From Photobacterium sanguinicancri (GTDB taxonomy: Bacteria > Pseudomonadota > Gammaproteobacteria > Enterobacterales > Vibrionaceae): a stretch of DNA of 64,000 nucleotides. A program made the translations under genes and the position numbers. Positions 9,824-18,750 of this stretch are shown in pieces (the stretch's first letter is position 1; every line of letters starts with the position of its first letter). The stretch spans positions 868,001 through 932,000 of the forward strand of contig NZ_AP024850.1 of assembly GCF_024346675.1 (NCBI RefSeq). Reading direction: 5' to 3'. Below the pieces are notes generated by a model, which did not search any database, had not been told where the DNA came from, and saw only the letters and a program-made list of their open reading frames with translations.

Positions 9824-9858
9824 TGACTCAAATTATGACAATGGAACACGCGTAAACG

Positions 9859-10641
9859 ATGCACTATCCAGCGGCAATGATCCTCGATTGGATGGCGAAT
9901 TATTTTTGGCCATTTATCCGCATCTCATCGATGTTAATGTCGATGACGTTTTTTGGCGCGCGCTTTGTTTCACCTAAGATTCGTTTATATCTTGCGGTGA
10001 CTATTACGATAGCGGTGATGCCTGCATTACCTGCTGTTCCGCAAGATATTGAAGTCATGTCTTTTCAAGGTTTTCTGATCATTGCCCAGCAAGTAATTAT
10101 TGGTGTTTCAATGGGGTTTGTGACTCAGTTTGTAAGCCAAACCTTTGTCTTACTTGGCCAGATTCTAGGTATGCAATCGAGCTTGGGTTTTGCTTCTATG
10201 GTCGATCCGGCTAACGGTCAAAATACGCCTGTACTTGGTCAGTTATTCATGATGTTTGCACTCATGCTGTTCTTGTCGACTGACGGCCATTTAGTGATGC
10301 TACAAATGGTGATAATGAGCTTCACGACCTTGCCTATCGGGAAAGGGATGTTGGAAGCGGGGGATTATTATCAGCTCGCTGGTTGGTTTGGTTTAATGTT
10401 TAAAGCGGCACTGAACATGGCATTAGCTGGGATTATCGCCCTAATGACAGTGAATTTAGCCTTTGGTGTTATGACACGTGCTGCACCACAGTTAAACATT
10501 TTTGCATTAGGTTTTTCTTTTGCGTTATTGCTGGGCTTAACCATTGCTTGGTTCTTAGTCTTAGGGATGTTGCCACACTATGAGTATCAGTGGCAGCTTG
10601 GTGTTGACCAGGTTTGTAGCCTGATCCGTTTAGATTGTTAA
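9859..10641 (+). CDS. fliR: Flagellar export gate protein FliR
   Basis: A 260-residue integral membrane protein with about six hydrophobic segments, the single FliR subunit that completes the FliP-FliR helical gate. Family features are the N-terminal WMANYFWPFIRISSML and the segment LGMQSSLGFASMVDPANGQN. A start at 9877 (MILDWM) is an alternative, but the longer form matches the leader seen in related FliR proteins. flhB follows after 21 bases. Confidence 0.96.
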   Translation: MHYPAAMILDWMANYFWPFIRISSMLMSMTFFGARFVSPKIRLYLAVTITIAVMPALPAVPQDIEVMSFQGFLIIAQQVIIGVSMGFVTQFVSQTFVLLGQILGMQSSLGFASMVDPANGQNTPVLGQLFMMFALMLFLSTDGHLVMLQMVIMSFTTLPIGKGMLEAGDYYQLAGWFGLMFKAALNMALAGIIALMTVNLAFGVMTRAAPQLNIFALGFSFALLLGLTIAWFLVLGMLPHYEYQWQLGVDQVCSLIRLDC

Positions 10642-10662
10642 TCCAGTAGGTTAGAAGCAGAG

Positions 10663-11793
10663 ATGTCAGATTCTGACGGTCAGGAACGTACCGAAGAGGC
10701 CACGCCCCGAAGGCTTGAGCAGGCGCGAGAAAAAGGTCAAGTACCGCGCTCAAGAGAATTAGCTTCCGTTGCCGTGTTAGTGGCTGGTGCTGTATCACTG
10801 ATGTGGTTTGGCGAGTCGCTAGCACATGGCTTGATTGCCATTATGACAAAAATGTTCACCCTTTCTCGTGAAGAAATCTTCGATGTCAGTAAATTGTTTG
10901 CGATGATCTTCGTATCACTCAAGCACATTGCTATGCCGTTGTTTATTGTCTTGGCTTTTTTGTTTGTCTGCGCCTTAATTGGGGCATCCGCATTAGGTGG
11001 TGTGAGCTTTTCTGCCGAAGCGGCGCGTCCCAAGCTATCAAAAATGAGCCCACTGAGCGGTTTCAAGCGAATGTTTGGCCTTCAGAGTTGGGTTGAGCTG
11101 ATCAAATCGATCCTTAAAGTACTGCTGGTGGCAGGGGTTGCGCTGTATTTGATGTACAGCAGTATTAATGATTTATTTTTGATCAGTACCGAGTTATTCC
11201 CTAATAATTTCTATCATGCTTTGCAGCTCTTAATGGACTTCGTGCTATTGATTTGTTGTTCTTTGCTGGTGGTCGTCGCCATTGATGTGCCTTATCAAAT
11301 TTGGCAACACAACGAACAGCTAAAAATGACGAAACAAGAAATAAAGGATGAATATAAAGACAGTGAAGGTAAACCTGAAGTTAAAGGGCGTATTCGTATG
11401 CTTCAGCGGGAAATGGCTCAGCGTCGAATGATGGCTGACGTGCCTGAAGCTGATGTGGTGATAACAAACCCGGAACACTTCTCGGTGGCATTACGATATA
11501 ACACTGAGTTAGATGGTGCGCCTGTGGTCATAGCGAAGGGAACCGATCATTTAGCACTTAAAATTAGAGAAGTCGCCAATAAGCATAAAATTGATATTGT
11601 TCCATCGCCACCCTTAGCACGTGCGATTTATCACACGACGGAACTAGAACAACAAATACCGGATGGATTATTTATCGCGGTTGCTCAGGTGCTTGCTTAT
11701 GTTTATCAGTTGAAACAGTATCGAAAAGGGCAAGGTAAAAAGCCCGTACTTTCAAAAGAGGCAAATAATATTCCGACTGAACTTCGTCACTAA
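10663..11793 (+). CDS. flhB: Flagellar export switch protein FlhB (NPEH variant)
   Basis: Substrate-specificity switch of the export gate. An N-terminal EEATPRRLEQAREKGQVPRS signature is followed by four membrane segments (about 33-57, 90-115, 145-170, 188-210). The cytoplasmic domain carries the autocleavage site at 269-272, here NPEH instead of the common NPTH. The cleaving Asn and Pro are kept at the standard numbering (269/270). Length of 376 is normal. Last gene of the fliK-flhB run; a 245-bp gap with a sigma-54 promoter separates it from flhA. Confidence 0.97.
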   Translation: MSDSDGQERTEEATPRRLEQAREKGQVPRSRELASVAVLVAGAVSLMWFGESLAHGLIAIMTKMFTLSREEIFDVSKLFAMIFVSLKHIAMPLFIVLAFLFVCALIGASALGGVSFSAEAARPKLSKMSPLSGFKRMFGLQSWVELIKSILKVLLVAGVALYLMYSSINDLFLISTELFPNNFYHALQLLMDFVLLICCSLLVVVAIDVPYQIWQHNEQLKMTKQEIKDEYKDSEGKPEVKGRIRMLQREMAQRRMMADVPEADVVITNPEHFSVALRYNTELDGAPVVIAKGTDHLALKIREVANKHKIDIVPSPPLARAIYHTTELEQQIPDGLFIAVAQVLAYVYQLKQYRKGQGKKPVLSKEANNIPTELRH

Positions 11794-11934
11794 AGCCTCT
11801 CTTAACTTGGCGGTATCAATAGCATCAAACAAATTGAGTTGTTTAATATTAAATCGTACATATTTTCATCACCAATTGTTATACTGTGAGCCGCTTCAAA
11901 TTATGCTTTTTCGTCAAAAAAATGACGATCGATT

Positions 11935-11950
11935 GGGCATGATTGTTGCT
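11935..11950 (+). promoter_or_regulatory. Sigma-54 promoter upstream of flhA
   Basis: GGGCATGATTGTTGCT matches TGGCACG-N4-TTGCW at all but two positions, with GG and GC 10 bases apart. Predicted start near 11961 leaves a leader of about 78 bases before flhA. In Vibrio species the flhA-flhF-flhG-fliA group is an RpoN/FlrA-dependent class II unit. A weaker CRP-like sequence (TGTGA-N6-TCAAA) lies upstream at 11885-11900. Confidence 0.8.
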
Positions 11951-12038
11951 TTGTTGTTTCGTTTTTAAGACGAAAGCCTTAAAATAGCCTGACAATTATT
12001 ATTCCAATTTCCTATGCGACATTATTAATAGCGATTTA

Positions 12039-14135
12039 ATGAAACTTCTAACGTCTTTAGCGGCGAAATTACCGCTGTCTCGTTTAAAAGCAATGCCTGC
12101 CATTGGCGCACCCGTTATGGTGCTAGCAACGCTCGCGATGATCATCTTGCCAATGCCTCCGATTCTGTTGGATATGGCGTTTTCTTTTAATATCGCATTA
12201 TCGATGGTGGTATTGCTTGTCACCATCTATACCCGCCGCCCATTAGATTTTGCGGCATTTCCTACGGTTCTACTGATTGCCACTTTATTACGATTAGCAT
12301 TGAACGTAGCTTCTACGCGTGTGGTATTGCTTTATGGCCATGAGGGCTCTGCTGCCGCAGGCCAGGTCATTGATGCTTTTGGTTCTGTTGTTATTGGCGG
12401 TAACTATGCGGTTGGTTTAGTGGTCTTCCTGATTTTGATGATCATCAACTTCATGGTTGTAACCAAAGGTGCTGGCCGTATTTCGGAAGTAAGTGCCCGT
12501 TTTACCCTCGATGCATTACCCGGTAAACAAATGGCAATTGATGCCGATTTGAACGCAGGTTTGATCGATCAGGACCAAGCGCGAACTCGCCGTAGTGAAG
12601 TGACTAAAGAAGCTGACTTCTATGGCTCGATGGATGGTGCCTCGAAGTTCGTAAAAGGTGATGCCATCGCTGGTATCTTGATTTTGTGTATCAATATTAT
12701 CGGCGGCTTGGTGATCGGCATGGGTCAGCATGGCCTAGCGTTTGGCGAAGCGCTCGAAATTTATAGCTTACTGACCATAGGTGATGGTCTGGTTGCTCAA
12801 ATTCCGTCACTGTTATTGTCGATTGGCGCAGCCATGATGGTGACCCGTCAAAATACTGACGAAGATATGGGGCAGCAGCTTTACTTTCAGTTATTCAATA
12901 ACCCGCAAGCTTTAATTATCACTGGTGGCATTTTGTTTGTGATGGGTATTGTGCCGGGGATGCCACATGTTCCTTTTCTGCTACTAGCTGCCTTGATTGG
13001 ATTGATGGCTTATTGGCGAGTGAAAAAAGAACAAGCGGCGGCGTTGGTCGAAAAAGATGAAGCATCTACCGAACTTGCTGCGGCACCAAAACAGAAAGAG
13101 TTGTCGTGGGATGATGTTCAACCTGTTGATATTATTGGCCTTGAAGTGGGTTACCGCTTGATACCTATGGTTGATAAAGAGCAGGGCGGTGAGCTACTTG
13201 ACCGTGTTAAAGGGGTACGTAAGAAGCTTTCTCAAGATTTTGGCTTCTTAGTTCCACCTGTTCATATTCGCGATAATTTAGAACTGCCGCCTAACAGTTA
13301 CCGCATCAGTTTGATGGGGGTTGCTTGTGGTGAGGCCAATATTCACCACAACATGGAATTAGCCATTAACCCTGGCCAAGTCTTTGGTTCTATTGATGGT
13401 GAAGTCACCACTGACCCTGCTTTTGGTCTAGAAGCCGTGTGGATTATGGAGTCTCAGCGGGAACATGCCCAAGCGTTAGGTTATACCGTGGTGGACTCTG
13501 CGACAGTACTTGCAACGCACCTTAGCCAGATCCTGACAAACAGTGCCGCACAACTGCTCGGCCATGAAGAAGTTCAGAACTTACTTGAGATGCTAGGGCA
13601 GTCCACACCTAAATTGGTGGAAGGCTTTGTGCCGGATCAAATATCGCTTGGTGTGGTTGTTAAAGTGATGCAGAACTTGCTCAATGAAAGCATTCCAATC
13701 CGTGATATTCGAACGATTGTTCAGACTTTGTCCGAGTACGCACCCAAGAGTCAAGATCCTGACATATTAACGGCAGCTGTTCGCATTTCATTAAAACGAC
13801 TAATTGTTCAAGAAATCAACGGTATAGAGCCAGAGTTGCCTGTTATCACCTTGGTTCCAGAGTTGGAACAAATATTGCATCAAACAATGCAATCTGCGGG
13901 TGGTGAGTCTACAGGTATTGAACCTGGTTTAGCCGAGCGACTACAGCGCTCGTTAGCAGAAGCTACCCAACAGCAAGAGCTGAAAGGGGAACCCGCAGTA
14001 CTGCTGACATCAGGTGTACTACGTTCAACTCTCGCGAAGTTCGTAAAGAATACCATCCCAAGTTTACGGGTGCTTTCCTACCAAGAAGTGCCAGATGAGA
14101 AGCAAATTCGAATCGTAAACGCCGTGGGAAATTAA
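12039..14135 (+). CDS. flhA: Flagellar export protein FlhA
   Basis: A 698-residue export-gate protein. Eight membrane segments occupy roughly residues 20-310, with the FHIPEP-family loop (GRISEVSARFTLDALPGKQM) between segments 4 and 5. A cytoplasmic domain (about 350-690) forms the nonameric ring that receives chaperone-substrate complexes. In related proteins FlhA also conducts ions that drive export. Preceded by a sigma-54 promoter and followed by a hairpin before flhF. Confidence 0.97.
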   Translation: MKLLTSLAAKLPLSRLKAMPAIGAPVMVLATLAMIILPMPPILLDMAFSFNIALSMVVLLVTIYTRRPLDFAAFPTVLLIATLLRLALNVASTRVVLLYGHEGSAAAGQVIDAFGSVVIGGNYAVGLVVFLILMIINFMVVTKGAGRISEVSARFTLDALPGKQMAIDADLNAGLIDQDQARTRRSEVTKEADFYGSMDGASKFVKGDAIAGILILCINIIGGLVIGMGQHGLAFGEALEIYSLLTIGDGLVAQIPSLLLSIGAAMMVTRQNTDEDMGQQLYFQLFNNPQALIITGGILFVMGIVPGMPHVPFLLLAALIGLMAYWRVKKEQAAALVEKDEASTELAAAPKQKELSWDDVQPVDIIGLEVGYRLIPMVDKEQGGELLDRVKGVRKKLSQDFGFLVPPVHIRDNLELPPNSYRISLMGVACGEANIHHNMELAINPGQVFGSIDGEVTTDPAFGLEAVWIMESQREHAQALGYTVVDSATVLATHLSQILTNSAAQLLGHEEVQNLLEMLGQSTPKLVEGFVPDQISLGVVVKVMQNLLNESIPIRDIRTIVQTLSEYAPKSQDPDILTAAVRISLKRLIVQEINGIEPELPVITLVPELEQILHQTMQSAGGESTGIEPGLAERLQRSLAEATQQQELKGEPAVLLTSGVLRSTLAKFVKNTIPSLRVLSYQEVPDEKQIRIVNAVGN

Positions 14136-14193
14136 CCCTGTAATACATTGTAGTTCAGTGTTTTACCTATTGGGGTCTAGTAACAATTTTATC

Positions 14194-14214
14194 AAGCCAG
14201 CCTTAGGCTGGCTT
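14194..14214 (+). other. Hairpin between flhA and flhF
   Basis: A perfect 9-bp inverted repeat, AAGCCAGCC-TTA-GGCTGGCTT, lies in the 126-bp flhA-flhF gap. It is not followed by a T-run on either strand, so it does not look like a complete intrinsic terminator. It could act as an RNA-stability or attenuating element between the two genes, perhaps limiting flhF relative to flhA. Function inferred only. Confidence 0.55.
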
Positions 14215-14261
14215 AATGAGTCTGACAATGTGCTAAAGCGCCATTTGACGGGAATATTAGA

Positions 14262-15962
14262 TTGAAGATTAAACGATTTTTTGCAAAAGATATGCGAACA
14301 GCATTGAGCCAAGTGAAGGAAGAACTTGGTTCAGATGCGGTGATCATGTCGAATAAAAAAGTCACTGGCGGAGTGGAGATTGTTGCCGCAGTTGACACTG
14401 ACTCTGGCAATCAGCCGCCGCCACCGTCTCCTGCCCGTGATGAGTTAGCGAATCGCTTAGGTCAAGCGAAGCGTAAATTGGCTGATGATAAAGTACAGCT
14501 TAAACAATCGGCAGGTAGCCGATTCGCCAGCATGCTACAGAATTATCAAGGCCATAATGAATCTTCAGCGGAAAACCGCAGTGAAGAAGATTCATTATCT
14601 GCGTTATTAAAGCGCCAATCTAAGCATAGCAACGGTGGACGTGATTACGGTTATGACCGTGAAGAACAACCGTCACGCCAACGACATGAGCAGCAACAAC
14701 ATGCCCGTCAACCGATGCAAAGTCGTAATAATATAGGCATGCAATCACGTGAGCAGTCAGGCTCTACAAATTACGGTTCTCAAGCGAATAACGGGCATGC
14801 TAATGGTGGCTTAGGTAAACGCCAACCAGCCAAGCATGCATTAGATATTGGTAATTACCAGCGACCAAACTCTCAAAATTATGATGATAAGCCTGATTGG
14901 GGTCACAACCAGCGCAGTGGTTACCAAGGTGGTCAAAATAATACGGCATCGCGTTCACCGATGGGGGAGCGTAACAACCGTTTAGACCCATCACGTTATG
15001 ATTCTAAATCGCCATCACGCCCTGAAGATATTGATGCGATGCGCAGTGAAATGGCTTCGATTCGCCGTTTGTTAGAGCACCAATTATCAGGCTTGATGTG
15101 GCAAGAGGTTGAACGTCGTGAGCCAATGCGCGCCATGATGATTAAACGCCTAGAGAAAATGGGCCTATCACCTGAATTGAGTGATCAGCTTGCTTGTTAT
15201 ATCCCAGAAGACGTGCCAGCTCATGAAGCTTGGCCTGCATTACTCGGTTTATTAGCCGATCAAATTATTACCACCGACGACTGTATTTTAGAAACGGGTG
15301 GAGTGGTCGCTTTATTAGGCCCTACAGGCGTAGGAAAAACCACGACTATTGCGAAGTTAGCTGCGCGTGCTGCGATGGACTACGGTCCAGAAGAGATCGC
15401 TCTGGTGACAACCGATACTTATCGTATTGGTGCGCACGAGCAATTATCTACTTATGGTCGAATTTTAGGCTGTCCGGTAAGAGTTGCTAAAGATGCGGAA
15501 GAACTGGCCGATATACTTCATCAGTTACGACATCGACGATTAGTTTTATTAGATACAGCAGGGATGGGGCAGCGTGATATTCGCCTGTCAGAACAACTTG
15601 ATACGCTCATGCAAAACAGTGGCGCTCAAATCCGCAGTTTGTTGGTATTACCTTCAACTGCACAGCGTCGAGTCTTACATGAAACGATTGAACATTTCCG
15701 TCGTATACCGTTATCTGGTTGTGTGTTAACCAAGCTTGATGAAGCATTAAGTTTGGGTGAGGTGATGTGTGTAACCATAGAGAATGCACTCCCTATTGCG
15801 TATTTGGCCGATGGTCAGCGTGTGCCAGAAGACATAAAAGTTGCCACAGGCAAGTTTTTGGTCGCACGAGCCAACGAACTATTAGAACAAGAAATTAGTC
15901 AGCAACCTCACTTCTGGAGTAGCGACAATTCAGAAAACCAGGCGGCGGATTTTTATGATTGA
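14262..15962 (+). CDS. flhF: Polar flagellar placement GTPase FlhF
   Basis: SRP-family GTPase that sets the polar site of flagellum assembly. The N-terminal basic B domain starts MKIKRFFAKDMRTAL; a long Gln/Asn/Arg/Ser-rich linker spans about residues 85-265. The N and G domains carry the P-loop GPTGVGKT at 353-360, then DTAGMGQRD and TKLDEALSLGE. The start is TTG at 14262, supported by exact agreement of the first residues with other Vibrio FlhF proteins. At 566 residues it is longer than many, owing to the linker. Overlaps flhG by 8 bases. Confidence 0.97.
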   Translation: MKIKRFFAKDMRTALSQVKEELGSDAVIMSNKKVTGGVEIVAAVDTDSGNQPPPPSPARDELANRLGQAKRKLADDKVQLKQSAGSRFASMLQNYQGHNESSAENRSEEDSLSALLKRQSKHSNGGRDYGYDREEQPSRQRHEQQQHARQPMQSRNNIGMQSREQSGSTNYGSQANNGHANGGLGKRQPAKHALDIGNYQRPNSQNYDDKPDWGHNQRSGYQGGQNNTASRSPMGERNNRLDPSRYDSKSPSRPEDIDAMRSEMASIRRLLEHQLSGLMWQEVERREPMRAMMIKRLEKMGLSPELSDQLACYIPEDVPAHEAWPALLGLLADQIITTDDCILETGGVVALLGPTGVGKTTTIAKLAARAAMDYGPEEIALVTTDTYRIGAHEQLSTYGRILGCPVRVAKDAEELADILHQLRHRRLVLLDTAGMGQRDIRLSEQLDTLMQNSGAQIRSLLVLPSTAQRRVLHETIEHFRRIPLSGCVLTKLDEALSLGEVMCVTIENALPIAYLADGQRVPEDIKVATGKFLVARANELLEQEISQQPHFWSSDNSENQAADFYD

Positions 15963-16842
15963 GAACATGATGCACGATCAAGCGAGCGGCTTACGCCGTA
16001 TGACTAAACTGTCTTCTACCAAAGTTATCACTGTTACCGGCGGTAAAGGTGGAGTAGGTAAAACTAACGTCACGCTCAACATGGCAATCTCAATGGCCCG
16101 CCAAGGTACAAGAGTCATGGTATTGGATGCCGACTTGGGGCTGGCTAACGTTGATATCATGCTAGGTTTACGTGCAGGCAGAAACTTGTCTCACGTGCTA
16201 GCTGGCCTGTGTGATCTACAAGATATTATTGTAGAAGGCCCATACGGTGTGAAAATTATTCCCGCATCGTCAGGTACCCAAAACATGGCAGAATTAAGCC
16301 CTGCACAGCATGCTGGATTAATTCGTGCATTCGGTAGCTTGAATGATGACGTCGATGTGTTGTTGGTAGATACCGCGGCGGGTATTTCAGACATGGTACT
16401 GAGCTTCTCGCGAGCAGCACAAGAAGTGCTAGTTGTTGTTTGTGATGAGCCAACGTCTATTACCGATGCTTATGCGCTGATTAAAATTCTTAGCCGAGAA
16501 TACGATGTGCAGCGCTTCAAAATTGTTGCCAACATGGTACGCAGTTACCGTGAAGGGCGCGAATTATATGCCAAGCTAACTCGTGTTACTGAACGCTTTT
16601 TAAGTGCAAACCTAGAGTTGGTAGCTTGCGTGCCACTGGACGATAAAGTTCGTCAAGCCGTAAAGCGTCAAAAAATTGTGGTTGAAGCTTACCCTAAAAG
16701 TCCTGCAGCATTAGCGTTAAATTCACTGGCGAACAAAGCGCTTACTTGGCCAGTACCAACCAGTGCTGGTGGCCACCTTGAGTTCTTTGTTGAGCGGTTA
16801 TTAGTGAAACCAACGCCAACAGAGGTACCTATCGGTGAATAA
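15955..16842 (+). CDS. flhG: Flagellar number regulator FlhG (FleN), MinD-like ATPase
   Basis: ParA/MinD-family ATPase that limits flagellar number to one per pole, acting against FlhF and on the RpoN activator FlrA. Deviant Walker A GGKGGVGKT at 29-37; a DxD-type switch (LDADLGLANVDIMLG) and VLLVDTAAGISD follow. The N-terminal DQASGLRRM segment is the conserved motif that stimulates the FlhF GTPase. 295 residues, normal. Overlaps both neighbours (flhF end and fliA GTG start). Confidence 0.96.
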   Translation: MIENMMHDQASGLRRMTKLSSTKVITVTGGKGGVGKTNVTLNMAISMARQGTRVMVLDADLGLANVDIMLGLRAGRNLSHVLAGLCDLQDIIVEGPYGVKIIPASSGTQNMAELSPAQHAGLIRAFGSLNDDVDVLLVDTAAGISDMVLSFSRAAQEVLVVVCDEPTSITDAYALIKILSREYDVQRFKIVANMVRSYREGRELYAKLTRVTERFLSANLELVACVPLDDKVRQAVKRQKIVVEAYPKSPAALALNSLANKALTWPVPTSAGGHLEFFVERLLVKPTPTEVPIGE

Positions 16843-17557
16843 AGCGTTAACCTATGGCCGTTACCAAGAGAGCCCGCAAGCGTTCGTAATGCGCTATTCG
16901 GCCTTGGTTAAGCGGATTGCACATCACTTAATGGGACGGCTTCCTCCCAGTGTGCAAGTTGAAGATTTAATTCAAGCAGGCATGATTGGCCTGCTTGAGG
17001 CACAACAAAACTACGACCCGACAAAAGGGGCGAGTTTTGAAACATTTGCTGGAATTCGTATTCGGGGCGCAATGCTTGATGACATTCGCCGTGGAGATTG
17101 GGTGCCACGTTCGGTTTATAAAAATAGCCGACGTATTACCGAAGCAATCTCGGTGCTTGAAGGTGAGCTAGGTCGCGACCCGAACGATCAGGAAATTGCT
17201 ACACATCTCGAAATGACACTGGATCAATACTATCAGGCTTTAAATGATGTAAATTGTGGTCGCTTGGTAGGTATGGATGATCTTGGTGTGACAGAAGATG
17301 CGATTGCCAACGAGGAATCGCTAGAGGAAAATCTTCCCTTTCAAGGTGTTGTGGATGATAATTTCCGCCATTCATTGGCTGAAGCCATTAAAACCTTGCC
17401 TGAACGTGAAGCACTAGTACTGTCGCTCTATTATGATGAAGAACTCAACTTAAAAGAGATCGGTGCTGTTATTGGGGTTAGTGAATCCCGAGTGTGTCAG
17501 ATTCATAGTCAGGCTATGCAACGCTTGCGCGCTAAGCTCACTGCTTGGACTGCGTAA
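16835..17557 (+). CDS. fliA: RNA polymerase sigma factor FliA (sigma-28)
   Basis: Sigma factor for late flagellar genes. 240 residues with region 2 (LVKRIAHHLMGRLPPSVQVEDLIQAG; FETFAGIRIRGAMLDDIRRGDWVP), region 3, and region 4 (LPEREALVLSLYYDEELNLKEIGAVIGVSESRVCQIH). The start is GTG at 16835, overlapping flhG. FlgM, its anti-sigma factor, is not in this window. A sigma-28-like promoter is seen further along at 47854-47880. Confidence 0.97.
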   Translation: MNKALTYGRYQESPQAFVMRYSALVKRIAHHLMGRLPPSVQVEDLIQAGMIGLLEAQQNYDPTKGASFETFAGIRIRGAMLDDIRRGDWVPRSVYKNSRRITEAISVLEGELGRDPNDQEIATHLEMTLDQYYQALNDVNCGRLVGMDDLGVTEDAIANEESLEENLPFQGVVDDNFRHSLAEAIKTLPEREALVLSLYYDEELNLKEIGAVIGVSESRVCQIHSQAMQRLRAKLTAWTA

Positions 17558-17602
17558 AAATTAGAATATTATAAAAACACTGTGACCTCAGTGGAGGCAA
17601 CT

Positions 17603-17986
17603 TTGAACAAAAATATGAAAATCCTCATTGTTGATGACTTCTCAACAATGCGCCGCATCGTTAAAAACCTTTTACGTGACTTGGGCTTTAATAACACCCA
17701 AGAGGCGGATGATGGATTGACCGCATTACCTATGCTCAAAAAAGGTGGTTTTGATTTCGTAGTGACTGACTGGAACATGCCTGGCATGCAAGGGATTGAT
17801 CTACTTAAACACATCCGTGTTGATGATGAATTGAAGCATCTGCCTGTCTTAATGATTACTGCGGAAGCAAAGCGCGAGCAGATCATTGAAGCCGCTCAAG
17901 CCGGTGTTAATGGTTACATTGTTAAGCCATTTACTGCAGCAACGCTTAAAGAAAAGTTGGATAAAATTTTCGAACGTATGCAGTAA
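17603..17986 (+). CDS. cheY: Chemotaxis response regulator CheY
   Basis: Single-domain receiver of 127 residues that, when phosphorylated by CheA, binds FliM to reverse rotation. Acidic pocket D11/D12, phosphoacceptor D56, switch residue T86 and K108 are all present. The start is taken as TTG at 17603 ([12 protein letters not shown]) because a GGAGG lies 5 bases upstream. A GTG at 17582 would add seven residues with no ribosome-binding site. First gene of the chemotaxis block. Confidence 0.96.
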   Translation: MNKNMKILIVDDFSTMRRIVKNLLRDLGFNNTQEADDGLTALPMLKKGGFDFVVTDWNMPGMQGIDLLKHIRVDDELKHLPVLMITAEAKREQIIEAAQAGVNGYIVKPFTAATLKEKLDKIFERMQ

Positions 17987-18021
17987 TGCTGTCTGTCAGA
18001 CGCTAACAGGTAACCATAATA

Positions 18022-18741
18022 ATGATAACACTTGCTCAAGCGAAACAGCTTGTCAGCCTGCTTGAAGACGGACAACAAGATGAAGCGAATCAACTCGTTT
18101 TATCCGCCGTAAATGAAAGCCGCGATCCAATGTATGACGAAGTTGGGAAACTGACCCGTCAATTGCATGATTCGTTGCAGAATTTCCGTCTTGACCCGCG
18201 TATTTGTGATCTTGCTAAAACTGAAATTCCAGATGCGAGAGGGCGTTTGTCGTATGTTATTGACCGCACTGAAGAGGCGGCGAATAAAACGATGGATGCA
18301 GTAGAAAATACTTTACCTATTGCGGATAAGTTGCACGATAACTTGCTATTAGTTCAGCCTCAGTGGAAGCGACTAATGGTAGGTAAAATCGAGCTGCACG
18401 AGTTTAAAACGCTTTGCCACAACATTGATGGATTGCTAACGCAAGTTGAAGGCGATAGCGGTGAACTTCGTAGTCAACTGACAGAAATCTTAATGGCGCA
18501 AGACTTTCAGGATCTCACCGGGCAGATTATTCGCCGTGTGATTGAGCTCGTCCATGAAGTGGAAGATCAGTTAGTTGATATCCTGAAAGCCTTTGACATG
18601 GAACAAGATGACAAAGCTGAAGCCCTAACGGAAGCACAAACTATTGCCCCAGAAGGGCCAATTATCAACAGCGAAGAACGTGTAGATGTAATGTCTTCAC
18701 AAGATGATGTTGATGATTTGCTGTCGAGCCTTGGATTTTAG
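18022..18741 (+). CDS. cheZ: CheY-P phosphatase CheZ
   Basis: Four-helix-bundle phosphatase that removes phosphate from CheY. 239 residues. The catalytic motif AQDFQDLTGQ places the family Asp/Gln pair at D164 and Q168. The C-terminal amphipathic tail VDDLLSSLGF is the CheY-binding peptide. Precedes cheA by 9 bases with a GGGGAATT ribosome-binding site between. Confidence 0.96.
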   Translation: MITLAQAKQLVSLLEDGQQDEANQLVLSAVNESRDPMYDEVGKLTRQLHDSLQNFRLDPRICDLAKTEIPDARGRLSYVIDRTEEAANKTMDAVENTLPIADKLHDNLLLVQPQWKRLMVGKIELHEFKTLCHNIDGLLTQVEGDSGELRSQLTEILMAQDFQDLTGQIIRRVIELVHEVEDQLVDILKAFDMEQDDKAEALTEAQTIAPEGPIINSEERVDVMSSQDDVDDLLSSLGF

Positions 18742-18750
18742 GGGAATTAT

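Noticed and set aside
14194..14214. Full intrinsic terminator between flhA and flhF
   Set aside because: Good stem but no T-run on either strand, and flhF-flhG-fliA are expected to be co-transcribed with flhA; kept only as a hairpin.
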